Counted from the stretch's first letter, positions 15,087 to 24,858 are shown. The stretch is DNA of 34,535 nucleotides from Micromonospora foliorum (GCF_022229015.1 NZ_JAKKFF010000284.1:1-34535), one strand, 5' to 3'. Notes: a model not told the origin generated them from the sequence alone. Made by a program: numbers and translations.

Positions 15087-15896
15087 CTACCCGGCATGAT
15101 CAGCGGGACCACCGTCGAGAGCGACCACCCATCGAGTCAATCGCTTCTCCCGGAACGCGGTGACCCCCTCGCGCCCCTCGTCGGACAGGAAGTAGCCGGT
15201 CGAGACGGCGGACAGCCGGGCCAGGTCGGCGCGCAACTCGGCGGTGCCCGGTCGGCGCAGCAGCTCCTTCGCGCCGGCCAGCGCCCCGGGCGCCCCCCGC
15301 ACCAGCGAGTCGCAGTAGCCCCGTACCGCGTCGTCCAGCCCGTCCGCCGGGACCGAGGTCGTGACCAGGCCGATCTCGGCGGCCCGGCGGCCGTCGAAGG
15401 TGTCCCCGGTCAGATACAGCTCGGCGGCGGCGCGGGGGTGCAGCCGGGGCAGCACGGTCGCCGAGATCACCGCCGGGATCACCCCGATGCGTACCTCGGT
15501 GAACGCGAACGTCGCCTCGTCGGCGCAGACCGCCAGGTCGGCGGCGGCGATCAGGCCCAGCCCACCGGCCCGCGCCGGCCCGCCGACCCGGGCCAGCACC
15601 GGCTTCGGGCACTCCCAGAGCGCCGCGAGCACGTCGCCCAGCATGCCGGCCGGCACCGTCCCGCTGGCGTACGCCGCGGCGGTCTCCTTCAGGTCCGCGC
15701 CGGAGCAGAAGACCGGGCCGGTGTGGTCCAGCACGATCACTCGGACCGACTCGTCGGCGACCGCGTCCGCCAGCCCGGCCAGCAACTGGGTCATCAGGCC
15801 GGTGGAGAGCGCGTTGCGGTTGTGCGGGCTGTCCAGGGTGAGGGTGGTCACCCCACGGGCCGTGGCGACCCGCACGAGGACGTCGGGAGAGGTCAT
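15087..15896 (-). CDS. Enoyl-CoA hydratase/isomerase (crotonase) family protein
   Basis: This 269-residue protein has the crotonase fold: T-L-T-L-D-S-P-H-N-R-N-A-L-S near residue 20, the first oxyanion segment F-C-S-G-A-D-L-K-E, and the second region A-R-A-G-G-L-G-L-I-A-A-A-D-L. Of the two catalytic glutamates of rat enoyl-CoA hydratase, the second is present (T-E-V-R-I-G) while the first position is Gly. This is common among crotonases with other activities, so the precise reaction (hydration, isomerisation or hydrolysis of an acyl-CoA) is open. The ATG at 15896 is 19 bp from the divergent hemW ATG. The frame extends upstream into hemW, which argues for this start. It might act in acyl-CoA breakdown, but no other such gene is nearby. 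Confidence 0.9.
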   Translation of the reverse strand: MTSPDVLVRVATARGVTTLTLDSPHNRNALSTGLMTQLLAGLADAVADESVRVIVLDHTGPVFCSGADLKETAAAYASGTVPAGMLGDVLAALWECPKPVLARVGGPARAGGLGLIAAADLAVCADEATFAFTEVRIGVIPAVISATVLPRLHPRAAAELYLTGDTFDGRRAAEIGLVTTSVPADGLDDAVRGYCDSLVRGAPGALAGAKELLRRPGTAELRADLARLSAVSTGYFLSDEGREGVTAFREKRLTRWVVALDGGPADHAG

Positions 15897-15924
15897 GCCG
15901 GGCACACTAGTGGCCATGCCCGGC
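15897..15924. promoter_or_regulatory. Palindromic divergent start region between crotonase gene and hemW
   Basis: Only 19 bp separate the two ATG codons. An inverted repeat, GCCGGGCA (15897-15904) and TGCCCGGC (15917-15924), brackets the region and CACTAGTG (15905-15912), itself palindromic, lies inside. There is no room for a Shine-Dalgarno on either side, so at least one gene may be read from a leaderless or longer, internally started transcript. Confidence 0.45.
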
Positions 15925-17139
15925 GTCCTTCCAGATGGTGAGACCGTCCCCGTCGACGGATCGTTGCCCGCCACCGCCACCACGGCGGTCGGCGCGCGCG
16001 GCTTCGGCGTGTACGTGCACGTGCCGTTCTGCGCCAGCCGCTGCGGCTACTGCGACTTCAACACCTACACAGCTTCCGAACTGGGCGGCGGCGCCAGCCG
16101 CGAGGGGTACGCCGACACCGTCCTGGCCGAGTTGACGCTCGCCGCCCGCGTGCTCGGCGACAGCCCGCCGCCCCGGGTCGACACCGTCTTCGTCGGCGGC
16201 GGCACGCCCACCCTGCTCCCCGCCGACGACCTGGCCCGCATCCTCGACGGCATCGACCGCACCTGGGGGTTGGCCGCCGACGCCGAGGTGACCACCGAGG
16301 CCAACCCGGAGTCGGTCACCCCGGAATCGTTGAAGCTGCTGCGGGCCGCCGGCTACACCCGGATCTCGCTGGGCATGCAGTCCGCCTCCCCGGGGGTGCT
16401 GGCGATCCTGGACCGCAAACACAGCGCCGGCCGGGCCACCGCCGCCGCCCTGGAGGCGCGCGACGCCGGGTTCGAGCACATCAACCTGGACCTGATCTAC
16501 GGCAGCCCGGGGGAGCGGGCGGAGGACTTCGCCGCCTCGCTGGAGCAGGTCGTCGCCGCCGGGGTGGACCACGTCAGCGCGTACGCCCTGATCGTCGAGG
16601 ACGGCACCCGGCTCGCCGCCCGGATGCGGCGCGGCGAGCTGGCGTACCCCAGTGACGACGTGGCCGCGGACCGCTACCTGGCCGCGGAGGCCGCGCTCGA
16701 CGCGGCCGGGCTCTCCTGGTACGAGGTCTCCAACTGGGCCCGCACCGAGGAGGCCCGCTGCCGGCACAACCTGCTCTACTGGACCGGCGCGGACTGGTGG
16801 GGGCTGGGGCCGGGGGCGCACAGCCACGTCGGCGGGGTGCGCTGGTGGAACGTGAAACACCCCTCGGCGTACGCCCAGCGGTTGGCCGCCGGCGCGTCTC
16901 CCGGTCTGGCCCGGGAGGTGCTCACGGTCGACGAGGCGCACATGGAGGACGTGATGCTCCGGCTGCGGCTGGCCAGTGGCCTTCCGCTGGCGGTGCTCGA
17001 CGCCACCGGCCGGGCCGGCGCCGAGCGGGCGCTGGCCGGCGGCCTGCTGGCCGCCGACGAGTATGCCGCCGGCCGGGCGGTGCTCACCCTGCGCGGGCGG
17101 TTGCTCGCCGACGCCGTGGTCCGCGATCTGCTGCCCTGA
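15916..17139 (+). CDS. hemW: HemW, radical SAM heme chaperone
   Basis: This 407-residue radical SAM protein has the cluster motif C-x3-C-x2-C at Cys39, Cys43 and Cys46 (C-A-S-R-C-G-Y-C). The next residues are D-F; the additional Cys that marks coproporphyrinogen dehydrogenase HemN is absent, which favours HemW. Other landmarks are F-V-G-G-G-T-P-T-L-L, E-A-N-P-E-S and R-I-S-L-G-M-Q-S, all HemW/HemN-type. HemW binds heme and passes it to respiratory proteins; it was long annotated as an oxygen-independent coproporphyrinogen III oxidase. In many actinobacteria it lies, as here, shortly upstream of hrcA. It converges on the DUF4870 gene. Confidence 0.95.
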   Translation: MPGVLPDGETVPVDGSLPATATTAVGARGFGVYVHVPFCASRCGYCDFNTYTASELGGGASREGYADTVLAELTLAARVLGDSPPPRVDTVFVGGGTPTLLPADDLARILDGIDRTWGLAADAEVTTEANPESVTPESLKLLRAAGYTRISLGMQSASPGVLAILDRKHSAGRATAAALEARDAGFEHINLDLIYGSPGERAEDFAASLEQVVAAGVDHVSAYALIVEDGTRLAARMRRGELAYPSDDVAADRYLAAEAALDAAGLSWYEVSNWARTEEARCRHNLLYWTGADWWGLGPGAHSHVGGVRWWNVKHPSAYAQRLAAGASPGLAREVLTVDEAHMEDVMLRLRLASGLPLAVLDATGRAGAERALAGGLLAADEYAAGRAVLTLRGRLLADAVVRDLLP

Positions 17140-17175
17140 GCGGCCCGCCGCAACTCGGACCGGGGCAGCGGTGTT

Positions 17176-17205
17176 CCGGACCGGCCGGGGGAGCGGCCGG
17201 CCCGG
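17176..17205. terminator. Hairpin between hemW and the DUF4870 gene
   Basis: CCGGACCGGCCG (17176-17187) and CGGCCGGCCCGG (17194-17205) form a 12-bp stem with one mismatch and a 6-nt loop. It can serve both converging genes. Confidence 0.6.
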
Positions 17206-17206
17206 T

Positions 17207-17833
17207 TCACTTGATGAAGTTGGCAGTCATCGGATAGCGGTACGGGGTGCCCTCGTTGGCCTTGATGCCGGCGATGATCCCGAACAGGATCTGGATCACC
17301 ACGACGGCGATGCTGGGCAGGAAGAGCAGGCACCAGCTCACGAAGAGCAGCACGAACGCGATGATCGACCAGAGGATCTGGAAGTTCAGGGCGGCGAGGG
17401 CGTGCGCCCGCACGGTCGGCGACTGCTGGCCGCGGGCCAGGTAGGCGACGAGCGGGCCGACGAAGCCCAGCGGACCGAAGCTGACCAGCGCGCCGAGGGC
17501 GCCGCCGAAGTGCGCGACCAGCGCCCAGGTCTTGTCCTCGTTGTTGGCGTAGCCGCCGCCGGGCCCGCCGTAGACCCCACCGGCCGGGTAGCCGCTGGGT
17601 GGGGGATAGCCCCCGGGCGGGGGGTAGCCGCCTGCCGGAGGGTAGCCGCCTGACGGCGGTTGGTCACCGGTGGGCGACGGATAGCCACCGGCCGGGGGAT
17701 ACCCGGCCGGGCCGGGCGCCCCGGACAGTGGTGCGGTGGGCGGCTCGGCCGACGGGAACGGGCCCGGCGAGGTGGGCTCCGGCGGGTAGTTGCCGGAGTC
17801 GCCCGATCCGGGAGGGCGAGGAGGTTCAGTCAT
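17207..17833 (-). CDS. DUF4870 domain membrane protein with Pro/Gly-rich N-terminus
   Basis: This 208-residue protein has a low-complexity N-terminal half (about residues 1-98) made of Y-P-P-A-G-G and Y-P-P-P-G-G repeats. A compact DUF4870 domain follows, beginning N-N-E-D-K-T-W-A-L-V-A-H-F-G-G-A-L. Three hydrophobic segments fit membrane helices, with R-A-H-A-L-A-A-L-N-F-Q between the first and second, and a final I-I-A-G-I-K-A-N-E-G-T-P-Y-R-Y-P motif that is characteristic of the family. The N-terminus is probably cytoplasmic and unstructured. Function is unknown. The ATG at 17833 is used; no clear Shine-Dalgarno is seen. It is divergent from the hrcA operon. Confidence 0.9.
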   Translation of the reverse strand: MTEPPRPPGSGDSGNYPPEPTSPGPFPSAEPPTAPLSGAPGPAGYPPAGGYPSPTGDQPPSGGYPPAGGYPPPGGYPPPSGYPAGGVYGGPGGGYANNEDKTWALVAHFGGALGALVSFGPLGFVGPLVAYLARGQQSPTVRAHALAALNFQILWSIIAFVLLFVSWCLLFLPSIAVVVIQILFGIIAGIKANEGTPYRYPMTANFIK

Positions 17834-17971
17834 GGATGTCACGGTAGGGGCCGGTGGCAACGCCGCACCAGAGCGACACCGCCTGGCAGCGTGGGCCGAT
17901 CGGCCCAGCGGGGTGGCGCGGGCCGCACCGACGGGTGGCCGTTGATCATCGCGTCGGCGGGCCCGCCGACG

Positions 17972-18002
17972 TAGACTGGCACTCGTTACAGTCGAGTGCC
18001 AG
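17972..18002 (+). promoter_or_regulatory. CIRCE operator overlapping hrcA promoter
   Basis: A perfect 9-bp inverted repeat with 9-bp spacer, CTGGCACTC-N9-GAGTGCCAG (17976-18002), matches the CIRCE layout (TTAGCACTC-N9-GAGTGCTAA), the binding site of HrcA. A -10 candidate TAGACT (17972-17977) overlaps its left arm, so HrcA binding should block transcription. The operon therefore is autoregulated and heat-inducible by inference. Confidence 0.95.
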
Positions 18003-18058
18003 GACGGCCCGGCCGGCCCGCAGGGCCGGCGGCCGACGTGCGACAGGAGGTGCGGAGG

Positions 18059-19081
18059 ATGGGTCTCGACGACCGGAAACTCGCCGTGCTCCGCGCCATC
18101 GTCGAAGACTACGTCTCCACCCAGGAGCCGGTCGGCAGCAAGGCGCTGGTCGAGCGGCACCAGCTCGGGGTCTCCCCGGCCACGGTCCGCAACGACATGG
18201 CCGTGCTGGAGGAGGAGGGCTACATCCGGCAGCCGCACACCAGTGCCGGCCGGGTGCCCACCGACCGCGGCTACCGCCTTTTCGTCGACCGGTTGTCCCG
18301 GGTCAAGCCGCTCAGTCCGGCCGAGCGCCGGGCAATCGAGCGCTTCCTGGTCGGCGCGGTCGACCTCGACGACGTGGTGCACCGCACGGTGCGGTTGCTC
18401 GCCCAGCTGACCCGGCAGGTCGCCGTCGTGCAGTACCCGAGCCTGGCTCGCTCCTCGGTGCGCCACCTGGAGCTGGTGCCGATCTCCACCACCCGGCTGA
18501 TGCTCGTCATGATCGCCGACACCGGGCGGGTGGAGCAGCGACTCGTGGAGCTGCCCGGCCCGGTGCCCGCCGACGACGTCACCGACCTGCGCCGGCTGAT
18601 CAACGAGAAGCTCGCCAACGCCCGGCTGTCCGAGACGCCGCCGCTGGTGCAGGCGCTGGTCGAGGAAGCGCCGACCGGGCTGCGTCCGACCATGACCACG
18701 CTCGCCACCGTCCTGCTGGAGACGCTTGTCGAGCGGCACGAGGAACGGATCGCGCTCGCCGGCACCGCCAACCTCACCCGGGGCGGCCTGCTCGACTTCC
18801 AGGGCTCGCTGCGGCCGATCCTCGAGGCGCTGGAGGAGGAGGTCGTGCTGCTCAAGCTCATCGGTGAGACCGAGCCGAGCACGACCCGGGTGCTGATCGG
18901 CGACGAGAACGAGTTCGACAACCTGCGCGCCGCCTCGGTGGTCAGCACCGGGTACGGCCCGGGCACCACCATCGTGGGCGGCCTGGGGGTGCTGGGGCCC
19001 ACCCGGATGGACTACCCCGGCAACATCGCCACGGTGCGCGCCGTGGCACGCTACGTGGGCGAGTTGCTGGCCCAGAACTGA
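18059..19081 (+). CDS. hrcA: HrcA, heat-inducible transcription repressor
   Basis: This 340-residue protein has the HrcA layout. The N-terminal winged helix-turn-helix reads [23 protein letters not shown], followed by [10 protein letters not shown] and [15 protein letters not shown]. The C-terminal ligand domain has G-x-E-N near residue 280 (I-G-D-E-N-E-F) and ends with a conserved G-P-T-R-M-D-Y. HrcA represses chaperone genes through CIRCE and is kept active by GroEL. ATG 18059 follows AGGAGG (18045-18050). The CIRCE element lies 57 bp upstream, and dnaJ follows 75 bp downstream in the same direction. Confidence 0.98.
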   Translation: MGLDDRKLAVLRAIVEDYVSTQEPVGSKALVERHQLGVSPATVRNDMAVLEEEGYIRQPHTSAGRVPTDRGYRLFVDRLSRVKPLSPAERRAIERFLVGAVDLDDVVHRTVRLLAQLTRQVAVVQYPSLARSSVRHLELVPISTTRLMLVMIADTGRVEQRLVELPGPVPADDVTDLRRLINEKLANARLSETPPLVQALVEEAPTGLRPTMTTLATVLLETLVERHEERIALAGTANLTRGGLLDFQGSLRPILEALEEEVVLLKLIGETEPSTTRVLIGDENEFDNLRAASVVSTGYGPGTTIVGGLGVLGPTRMDYPGNIATVRAVARYVGELLAQN

Positions 19082-19156
19082 TTGGTCAGGGCCGACGCGG
19101 CCGGCTGCGGCCGCCGACCGGCGCAACGCGAGACGAACATGAGGACACGGAACGCA

Positions 19157-20302
19157 GTGGCCAGGGACTACTACGGCATTCTCGGTGTGAGCCGGGAAGC
19201 CTCCGATGACGAGATCAAGCGCGCCTACCGCAAGCTGGCGCGCCAGTTCCACCCGGACGTCAATCCGGACCCGGAGGCTCAGGAGAAGTTCAAGGACATC
19301 AACGCCGCGTACGAGGTCCTCTCGGACGACCGGAAGCGGCAGATCGTCGACCTGGGTGGCGACCCGCTCGCCCCGGGTGGTGGCGGCGCCGGCGGCCCGG
19401 GTGGCCCCGGAGGCGCCGGCCCGTTCGTCGGTTTCCAGGACATCATGGACGCGTTCTTCGGCGGTGCCGGAGGTGGCGCCCGTGGCCCACGGCCGCGTAC
19501 CCGCCCGGGCGCCGACGCGATCCTGCGGCTCGAACTCGACCTGCACGAGACGGCGTTCGGCGTCGAGGCGCCGATCACCGTCGACACCGCTGTGCTCTGC
19601 ACCACCTGCTCCGGCGCCGGCACGGCCGCCGGCACGCACCTGGCGACCTGCGAGGCGTGCGGCGGTCGGGGCGAGGTGCAGTCGGTGCAGCGCACCTTCC
19701 TCGGCCAGGTGGTCTCCGCCCGGCCGTGCACCGTGTGCCAGGGCTACGGCACCACCATCCCGCACCCCTGCCCCACCTGCGCCGGCGACGGCCGGGTGCG
19801 CACCCGCCGCTCGCTGACCGTCAAGATCCCGGCCGGCGTCGAGGACGGCATGCGGATCCGACTGGCCCAGCAGGGCGAGGTGGGCCCCGGTGGTGGCACC
19901 GCCGGTGACCTCTACGTGGAGATCCACGAGCGCCCGCACGACGTGTACTCCCGCAAGGGCGACGACCTGCACTGCCGGGTCACCGTGCCGATGACGGCGG
20001 CGGCGCTGGGCACCCGGCTGACCATCAAGACGCTGGACAGCGAGGAGACCGTCGACGTCAAGGCCGGCACCCAGCCGGCCAGCACGCTGCGACTGCGCGC
20101 CCGGGGCGTGCCGCACCTGCGCGGCACCGGCCGAGGCGACCTCTACGTGCACCTGGACGTGCGGACGCCGACCAAGCTCGACCCGGACCAGGAGAAGATG
20201 CTGCGCGACTTCGCCAAGACCCGTGGCGAGGAGGTCGCCGAGTTATCCAAGCAGGGCGGCTTCTTCTCCCGGATGCGCGACGCGTTCAACGGGCACGCCT
20301 GA
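19157..20302 (+). CDS. dnaJ: DnaJ chaperone (type I J-protein)
   Basis: This 381-residue type I J-protein has a J domain with the H-P-D motif at residues 32-34, a Gly-rich linker of about 40 residues, and a zinc-binding region with four C-x-x-C-x-G-x-G modules ([32 protein letters not shown]), followed by the substrate-binding beta domains. It stimulates DnaK ATPase. The GTG at 19157 is preferred because it gives the standard [11 protein letters not shown]; an ATG at 19139 would add six residues. Linkage to hrcA marks it as the second actinobacterial DnaJ (DnaJ2), under CIRCE control. rsmE begins 1 bp after its stop codon. Confidence 0.97.
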   Translation: MARDYYGILGVSREASDDEIKRAYRKLARQFHPDVNPDPEAQEKFKDINAAYEVLSDDRKRQIVDLGGDPLAPGGGGAGGPGGPGGAGPFVGFQDIMDAFFGGAGGGARGPRPRTRPGADAILRLELDLHETAFGVEAPITVDTAVLCTTCSGAGTAAGTHLATCEACGGRGEVQSVQRTFLGQVVSARPCTVCQGYGTTIPHPCPTCAGDGRVRTRRSLTVKIPAGVEDGMRIRLAQQGEVGPGGGTAGDLYVEIHERPHDVYSRKGDDLHCRVTVPMTAAALGTRLTIKTLDSEETVDVKAGTQPASTLRLRARGVPHLRGTGRGDLYVHLDVRTPTKLDPDQEKMLRDFAKTRGEEVAELSKQGGFFSRMRDAFNGHA

Positions 20303-20303
20303 G

Positions 20304-21038
20304 GTGTCCGCACCGCTGTTCCTGGTCGAGGCGCTGCCCACCGGCGACGCGCTGACCCTGGACGGCCCGGAGGGGCACCACGCCGCCACCGTGCAGCGAC
20401 TGCGCGTCGGCGAGGAGCTGCTGCTCGCCGACGGCCGGGGTGGCACGGCCGCCGCCGTGGTCACGGCCGTCGGCCGGGGCAGCCTGGAGGTCACCATCAC
20501 CTCCCGGGGGTACGCGGACGCGTCCGTACCCCGGCTGGTGACCGTGCAGGGCATCGCCAAGGGTGACCGGGGCGAGCTGGCCGTGCAGGCGATGACCGAG
20601 GTCGGGGTGGACGAGATCGTGCCCTGGGCGGCCTCGCGCTCGGTGACCCAGTGGCGCGGCGACCGGGGCGTACGCGCCCGGGAGAAGTGGGTGGCCACCG
20701 CCCGGGAGGCGGCCAAGCAGGCCCGCCGGCCGTGGCTTCCGGTGGTGGCCGGTGCGCCCGACGAGTCCACCGCCACGGTGGCCCGCCGGATCGCCGGTGC
20801 CGCCGCCGGGTTCGTGCTGCACGAGGAGGCCGAGGACCGGCTCACCACCGCCGAGCTGCCCTCCACCGGCGAGATCGTCCTGGTGGTCGGCCCCGAGGGT
20901 GGCATCGCCCCGGCCGAGCTGACCGCCTTCGCCGAGGCCGGCGGGCGACCCGTACGCCTCGGGCCGGCCGTGTTGCGCACCTCCACCGCCGGGGTGGCGG
21001 CCCTCAGCGTGCTCGCCACCCGCCTCGGCCGCTGGTAG
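20304..21038 (+). CDS. rsmE: RsmE, 16S rRNA m3U1498 methyltransferase
   Basis: This 244-residue SPOUT-class methyltransferase has the N-terminal RNA-binding PUA-like part (E-G-H-H-A-A-T-V-Q-R-L-R-V-G-E-E-L) and the C-terminal knotted domain with V-G-P-E-G-G and L-R-T-S-T-A-G, the SAM-binding loops. E. coli RsmE methylates N3 of U1498 in 16S rRNA. It starts at GTG 20304, immediately after the dnaJ stop, so it is the third gene of the CIRCE-controlled operon. The hrcA-dnaJ-rsmE order is conserved in actinobacteria. It converges on the SDR gene with 19 bp between. Confidence 0.96.
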   Translation: MSAPLFLVEALPTGDALTLDGPEGHHAATVQRLRVGEELLLADGRGGTAAAVVTAVGRGSLEVTITSRGYADASVPRLVTVQGIAKGDRGELAVQAMTEVGVDEIVPWAASRSVTQWRGDRGVRAREKWVATAREAAKQARRPWLPVVAGAPDESTATVARRIAGAAAGFVLHEEAEDRLTTAELPSTGEIVLVVGPEGGIAPAELTAFAEAGGRPVRLGPAVLRTSTAGVAALSVLATRLGRW

Positions 21039-21057
21039 CCCCTCGGCGACGTCGACC

Positions 21058-21819
21058 TCAGCTGCGCAGGTAGGAGGCGCCGTTGAGGTCGACAATCGTG
21101 CCGGAGGCCCACTCCGCCTGCGGCGAGGCCAGCCAGTGCACGGCGGCGGCGATCTCCTCCGGTCGGCCCACCCGGTCGAACGGGCTCTGCGCCCGGATGG
21201 CCGCGCCCCGCTCGCCGCGCAGGTGCTCGGTGGTCATGTCGGTCGCCACGAAGCCCGGCGCGACGGTGGCGACCGTGATGCCGTACGGCGCGAGGGCCAC
21301 GGCGAGGGACTGGCCCAGCGCGTTCAGCCCCGCCTTGCTGGCGCCGTACGCCGGCTGCTCCGGCTCGCCCCGGAAGGCGCCACGGGACGAGACGTTGACG
21401 ATCCGCCCGCCGCGTTCGCGCATGTGCTGGGCGGCGCACCAGGTGACGTTGCCGGCGCCGGTCAGGTTGGTCTCCAGCACCTGCCGCCAGCGCTTCTGCC
21501 ACTCCTCGTACGAGGCGCCGAAGATCGGGTGCGGGTCGTCGCGGTCGCCGTACGTCCCGGCGTTGTTGACCAGCACGTCCAGCCCGCCGAGCAGCTCGGC
21601 GGCCCGGTCCACCATGACCCGGACCGCGTCCGGATCGGTGAGGTCGGCGCGGACCACCACGTGCCCGTCACCGGGGAGCTGCGCGCGTACCTGCTCGGCC
21701 GCGTCGGCGGAGTCGCGGTGGTGGATAGCCACCCGGTCGCCGCTGGCCGCGAACGCCATCGCCACCGCGCGGCCGATCCCGCGCGAGGCCCCGGTCACGA
21801 GTACCGCCCGATCCGTCAT
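21058..21819 (-). CDS. FabG-type short-chain dehydrogenase/reductase
   Basis: This 253-residue SDR has an intact nucleotide site V-T-G-A-S-R-G-I-G-R-A, the N-N-A-G motif, and the full catalytic set: Ser in V-N-V-S-S-R-G, then Tyr and Lys in Y-G-A-S-K-A-G. It is probably an NADPH-dependent 3-oxoacyl-ACP reductase-like enzyme; the substrate is unknown. The ATG at 21819 gives M-T-D-R-A-V-L-V and has AGGA 8 nt upstream; an in-frame ATG at 21828 would add three residues. It contrasts with the SDR at 14242, which lacks the Tyr/Lys pair. It is divergent from the HIT gene and stands alone on this strand. Confidence 0.93.
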   Translation of the reverse strand: MTDRAVLVTGASRGIGRAVAMAFAASGDRVAIHHRDSADAAEQVRAQLPGDGHVVVRADLTDPDAVRVMVDRAAELLGGLDVLVNNAGTYGDRDDPHPIFGASYEEWQKRWRQVLETNLTGAGNVTWCAAQHMRERGGRIVNVSSRGAFRGEPEQPAYGASKAGLNALGQSLAVALAPYGITVATVAPGFVATDMTTEHLRGERGAAIRAQSPFDRVGRPEEIAAAVHWLASPQAEWASGTIVDLNGASYLRS

Positions 21820-21905
21820 GCCGGCCATCCTGCCTCAGCCGTACCTTCCCTGCGAACGGGCCGGCGGCGCATGCTGCGCCGGAGCGCCCCCGACCCGTTA
21901 GTCCT

Positions 21906-21918
21906 TACACTGCCCCGA
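21906..21918 (+). promoter_or_regulatory. -10 element of probably leaderless HIT transcript
   Basis: TACACT (21906-21911) fits the TAnnnT -10 consensus and ends 6 nt before the ATG at 21918. This spacing puts the transcription start at or beside the A of ATG, a layout common in actinobacteria. There is no Shine-Dalgarno. Confidence 0.55.
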
Positions 21919-22277
21919 TGGGATCCGACTGCCTGTTCTGCCGCATCGTCGCCGGGGAGATCCCGGCCACCGTGGTCCGGGAGACCGACACCACCCTCGC
22001 CTTCCGCGACATCGACCCGAAGGCGCCGGTGCACGTCCTGGTCATCCCCAAGGAGCACTACGCCGACATCGCCACGCTCGCTGAGGGTGACCCGGCGCTG
22101 GCCGCCGACGTGCTGGCGACGTCCGCCGCCGTGGCCGAGGACGAGGGCCTGCTCGGCGACGGTTTCCGGCTCATGTTCAACACCGGCGCGTACGGCGGGC
22201 AGGAGGTGTTCCACGTGCACGCGCACCTGCTCGGTGGTGCGCCGCTCGGCCCGATGCTCGCCCGGGACCTGGCGTGA
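21918..22277 (+). CDS. HIT-family nucleotide-binding protein (HinT-like)
   Basis: This 119-residue protein has the standard HinT start (C-L-F-C-R-I-V-A-G-E-I-P) and the histidine triad H-V-H-A-H at residues 99-103, within V-F-H-V-H-A-H-L-L-G-G. HinT-type proteins hydrolyse purine nucleoside phosphoramidates and acyl-adenylates. It appears to be translated from a leaderless message and is coupled by a GTGA overlap to the serine hydrolase that follows. In actinobacteria a HIT gene is often found between rsmE and phoH, as here. Confidence 0.95.
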   Translation: MGSDCLFCRIVAGEIPATVVRETDTTLAFRDIDPKAPVHVLVIPKEHYADIATLAEGDPALAADVLATSAAVAEDEGLLGDGFRLMFNTGAYGGQEVFHVHAHLLGGAPLGPMLARDLA

Positions 22278-23668
22278 GCGAGCGCGATCCCGACAGTCGC
22301 GGCAACGAGCACCTGGACCGGTTGGTGCGGCGGGTGCAGGCCGAGGCCCGGGTGCCGGCGGTGTCGGCGGCGCTGCACCGGGCCGACCGACCGCTCTGGA
22401 GCTGCACCGTGGGCGAGACCGGCACCGACAGCCCGCTGGGGCCGGGCACCCAGTTCCGGATCGGCTCGGTCACCAAGACGTTCACTGCGGTGCTGGTCCT
22501 GCAGTGCCGCGACGACGGGCTGCTGGACCTGGACGACCCGGTGGGCCGCCACCTGGACCTCCCGGCGCACGGCGAGCTGACCGTACGTCGGTTGCTGTCG
22601 CACACCGCCGGCCTGCAACGAGAGCCGTTCGGCGACGTCTGGGACAGCCTGCGGGCACCGGACGCCGGCCAACTGTTCGCCGAGCTGGACCGGGCCGAGC
22701 GGGTGTTGCCGACCGGCCGGCGGTTCCACTACTCCAACCTGGGACTGGCCGTGCTCGGCCAACTCGTCGCCCGGCTCCGCGGCGGCAGCTGGGCGCAGGC
22801 GCTCACCGAGCGGATCCTGACGCCGCTGGGGCTGACCGACACCACGGTGACCCCACGGCCGACGGCGGCCACCGGCTTCCTGGTCGACGCGTACTCCGAC
22901 GAGGCGCACCCGGAACCGCCTACCGACTTCGGTGCGGTCGGCCCGGCCGCCCAGCTCTGGAGCACCGCGACCGACATGGCCCGCTGGGCGGCGTTCCTGG
23001 CCGACCCGGCGGCGCTGGACCCGGCCGGCGCGGTCCTCGCCCCGGCCACCCTGGACGAGATGCGCTGGCCGCTGACCACCACCGACGAGACGCTCTGGGG
23101 GGCGGGCTTCGGGCTCGGGCTGATCCTTATCCCGCAGGGGGAGCGGGTGATGCACGTGGGGCACGACGGGGCGATGCCCGGGTTCCTCGCCGGGGTGTAC
23201 GGCCGCCGTGGCGGCGACGGCACGGCCGGCGCGATGGGCGCCGCGGTGCTCGGCTCGTCCGGCACGGCGACCGAACTGTTCGATCTGTCGCACCGGCTGC
23301 TCGCCGCAGCGGTCGAGCACGACCCGGTTGAGATCGAGCCCTGGCGGCCCGGCGCGCCCGCGCCGGCGGCCCTGCGGGGTGCCCTCGGCCGCTGGTGGGG
23401 CGAGGGCTCCGAGTACGTCTTCTCCTGGCACGACGGCACCCTGCGGGCGCGCGGGGTCAGTGACCCGGCCGGACGGCCGCCGGCGATCTTCACCCCGCTG
23501 GCGGACCAGCCGGACGTGTTCCGGGTGGTCTCCGGTCGGGAGGCCGGTGAGCTGCTGCGGCTGACCCGGGACGAGGCCGGCGCGGTGGTCCGGATGCACT
23601 GGGCGACGTACCGGTTCACCCGCCATCAGGAGACCTTCGACCGGTACGACTTCCGGGCCGGGAGTTGA
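22274..23668 (+). CDS. Serine beta-lactamase-like hydrolase (class C / esterase family)
   Basis: This 464-residue protein belongs to the beta-lactamase/transpeptidase fold. The nucleophile motif S-x-x-K is Ser65-Val-Thr-Lys68 in R-I-G-S-V-T-K-T-F; the second motif Y-S-N starts at Tyr153, and a third, H-V-G-H-D-G, is visible near residue 296. There is no signal peptide, so it is probably cytoplasmic and more likely an esterase or peptidase than an antibiotic resistance enzyme. The C-terminal 100 residues form a separate domain (W-W-G-E-G-S-E-Y-V-F-S-W-H-D-G-T-L) seen in several such hydrolases. Translation is coupled to the HIT gene by a 4-bp overlap. The natural substrate is unknown. Confidence 0.9.
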   Translation: MSERDPDSRGNEHLDRLVRRVQAEARVPAVSAALHRADRPLWSCTVGETGTDSPLGPGTQFRIGSVTKTFTAVLVLQCRDDGLLDLDDPVGRHLDLPAHGELTVRRLLSHTAGLQREPFGDVWDSLRAPDAGQLFAELDRAERVLPTGRRFHYSNLGLAVLGQLVARLRGGSWAQALTERILTPLGLTDTTVTPRPTAATGFLVDAYSDEAHPEPPTDFGAVGPAAQLWSTATDMARWAAFLADPAALDPAGAVLAPATLDEMRWPLTTTDETLWGAGFGLGLILIPQGERVMHVGHDGAMPGFLAGVYGRRGGDGTAGAMGAAVLGSSGTATELFDLSHRLLAAAVEHDPVEIEPWRPGAPAPAALRGALGRWWGEGSEYVFSWHDGTLRARGVSDPAGRPPAIFTPLADQPDVFRVVSGREAGELLRLTRDEAGAVVRMHWATYRFTRHQETFDRYDFRAGS

Positions 23669-23772
23669 TCGCGGCCAGCGGAAATGGGCGCGATGCGGCC
23701 CGCGTTGAACCGATACGATGGGTGTAACGTCCGCACGCCAGGCCAGCAGGCCGGCGCCGAGATCGAGAGCAG

Positions 23773-24858
<1,086 letters not shown>

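Noticed and set aside
17207..20152. A 981-codon open frame on the reverse strand across hrcA and dnaJ
   Set aside because: It is the antisense of hrcA and dnaJ extended from the real DUF4870 gene. GC-rich codon bias in the true genes removes stops from the other strand, and the translation has no recognisable domains before the DUF4870 part.
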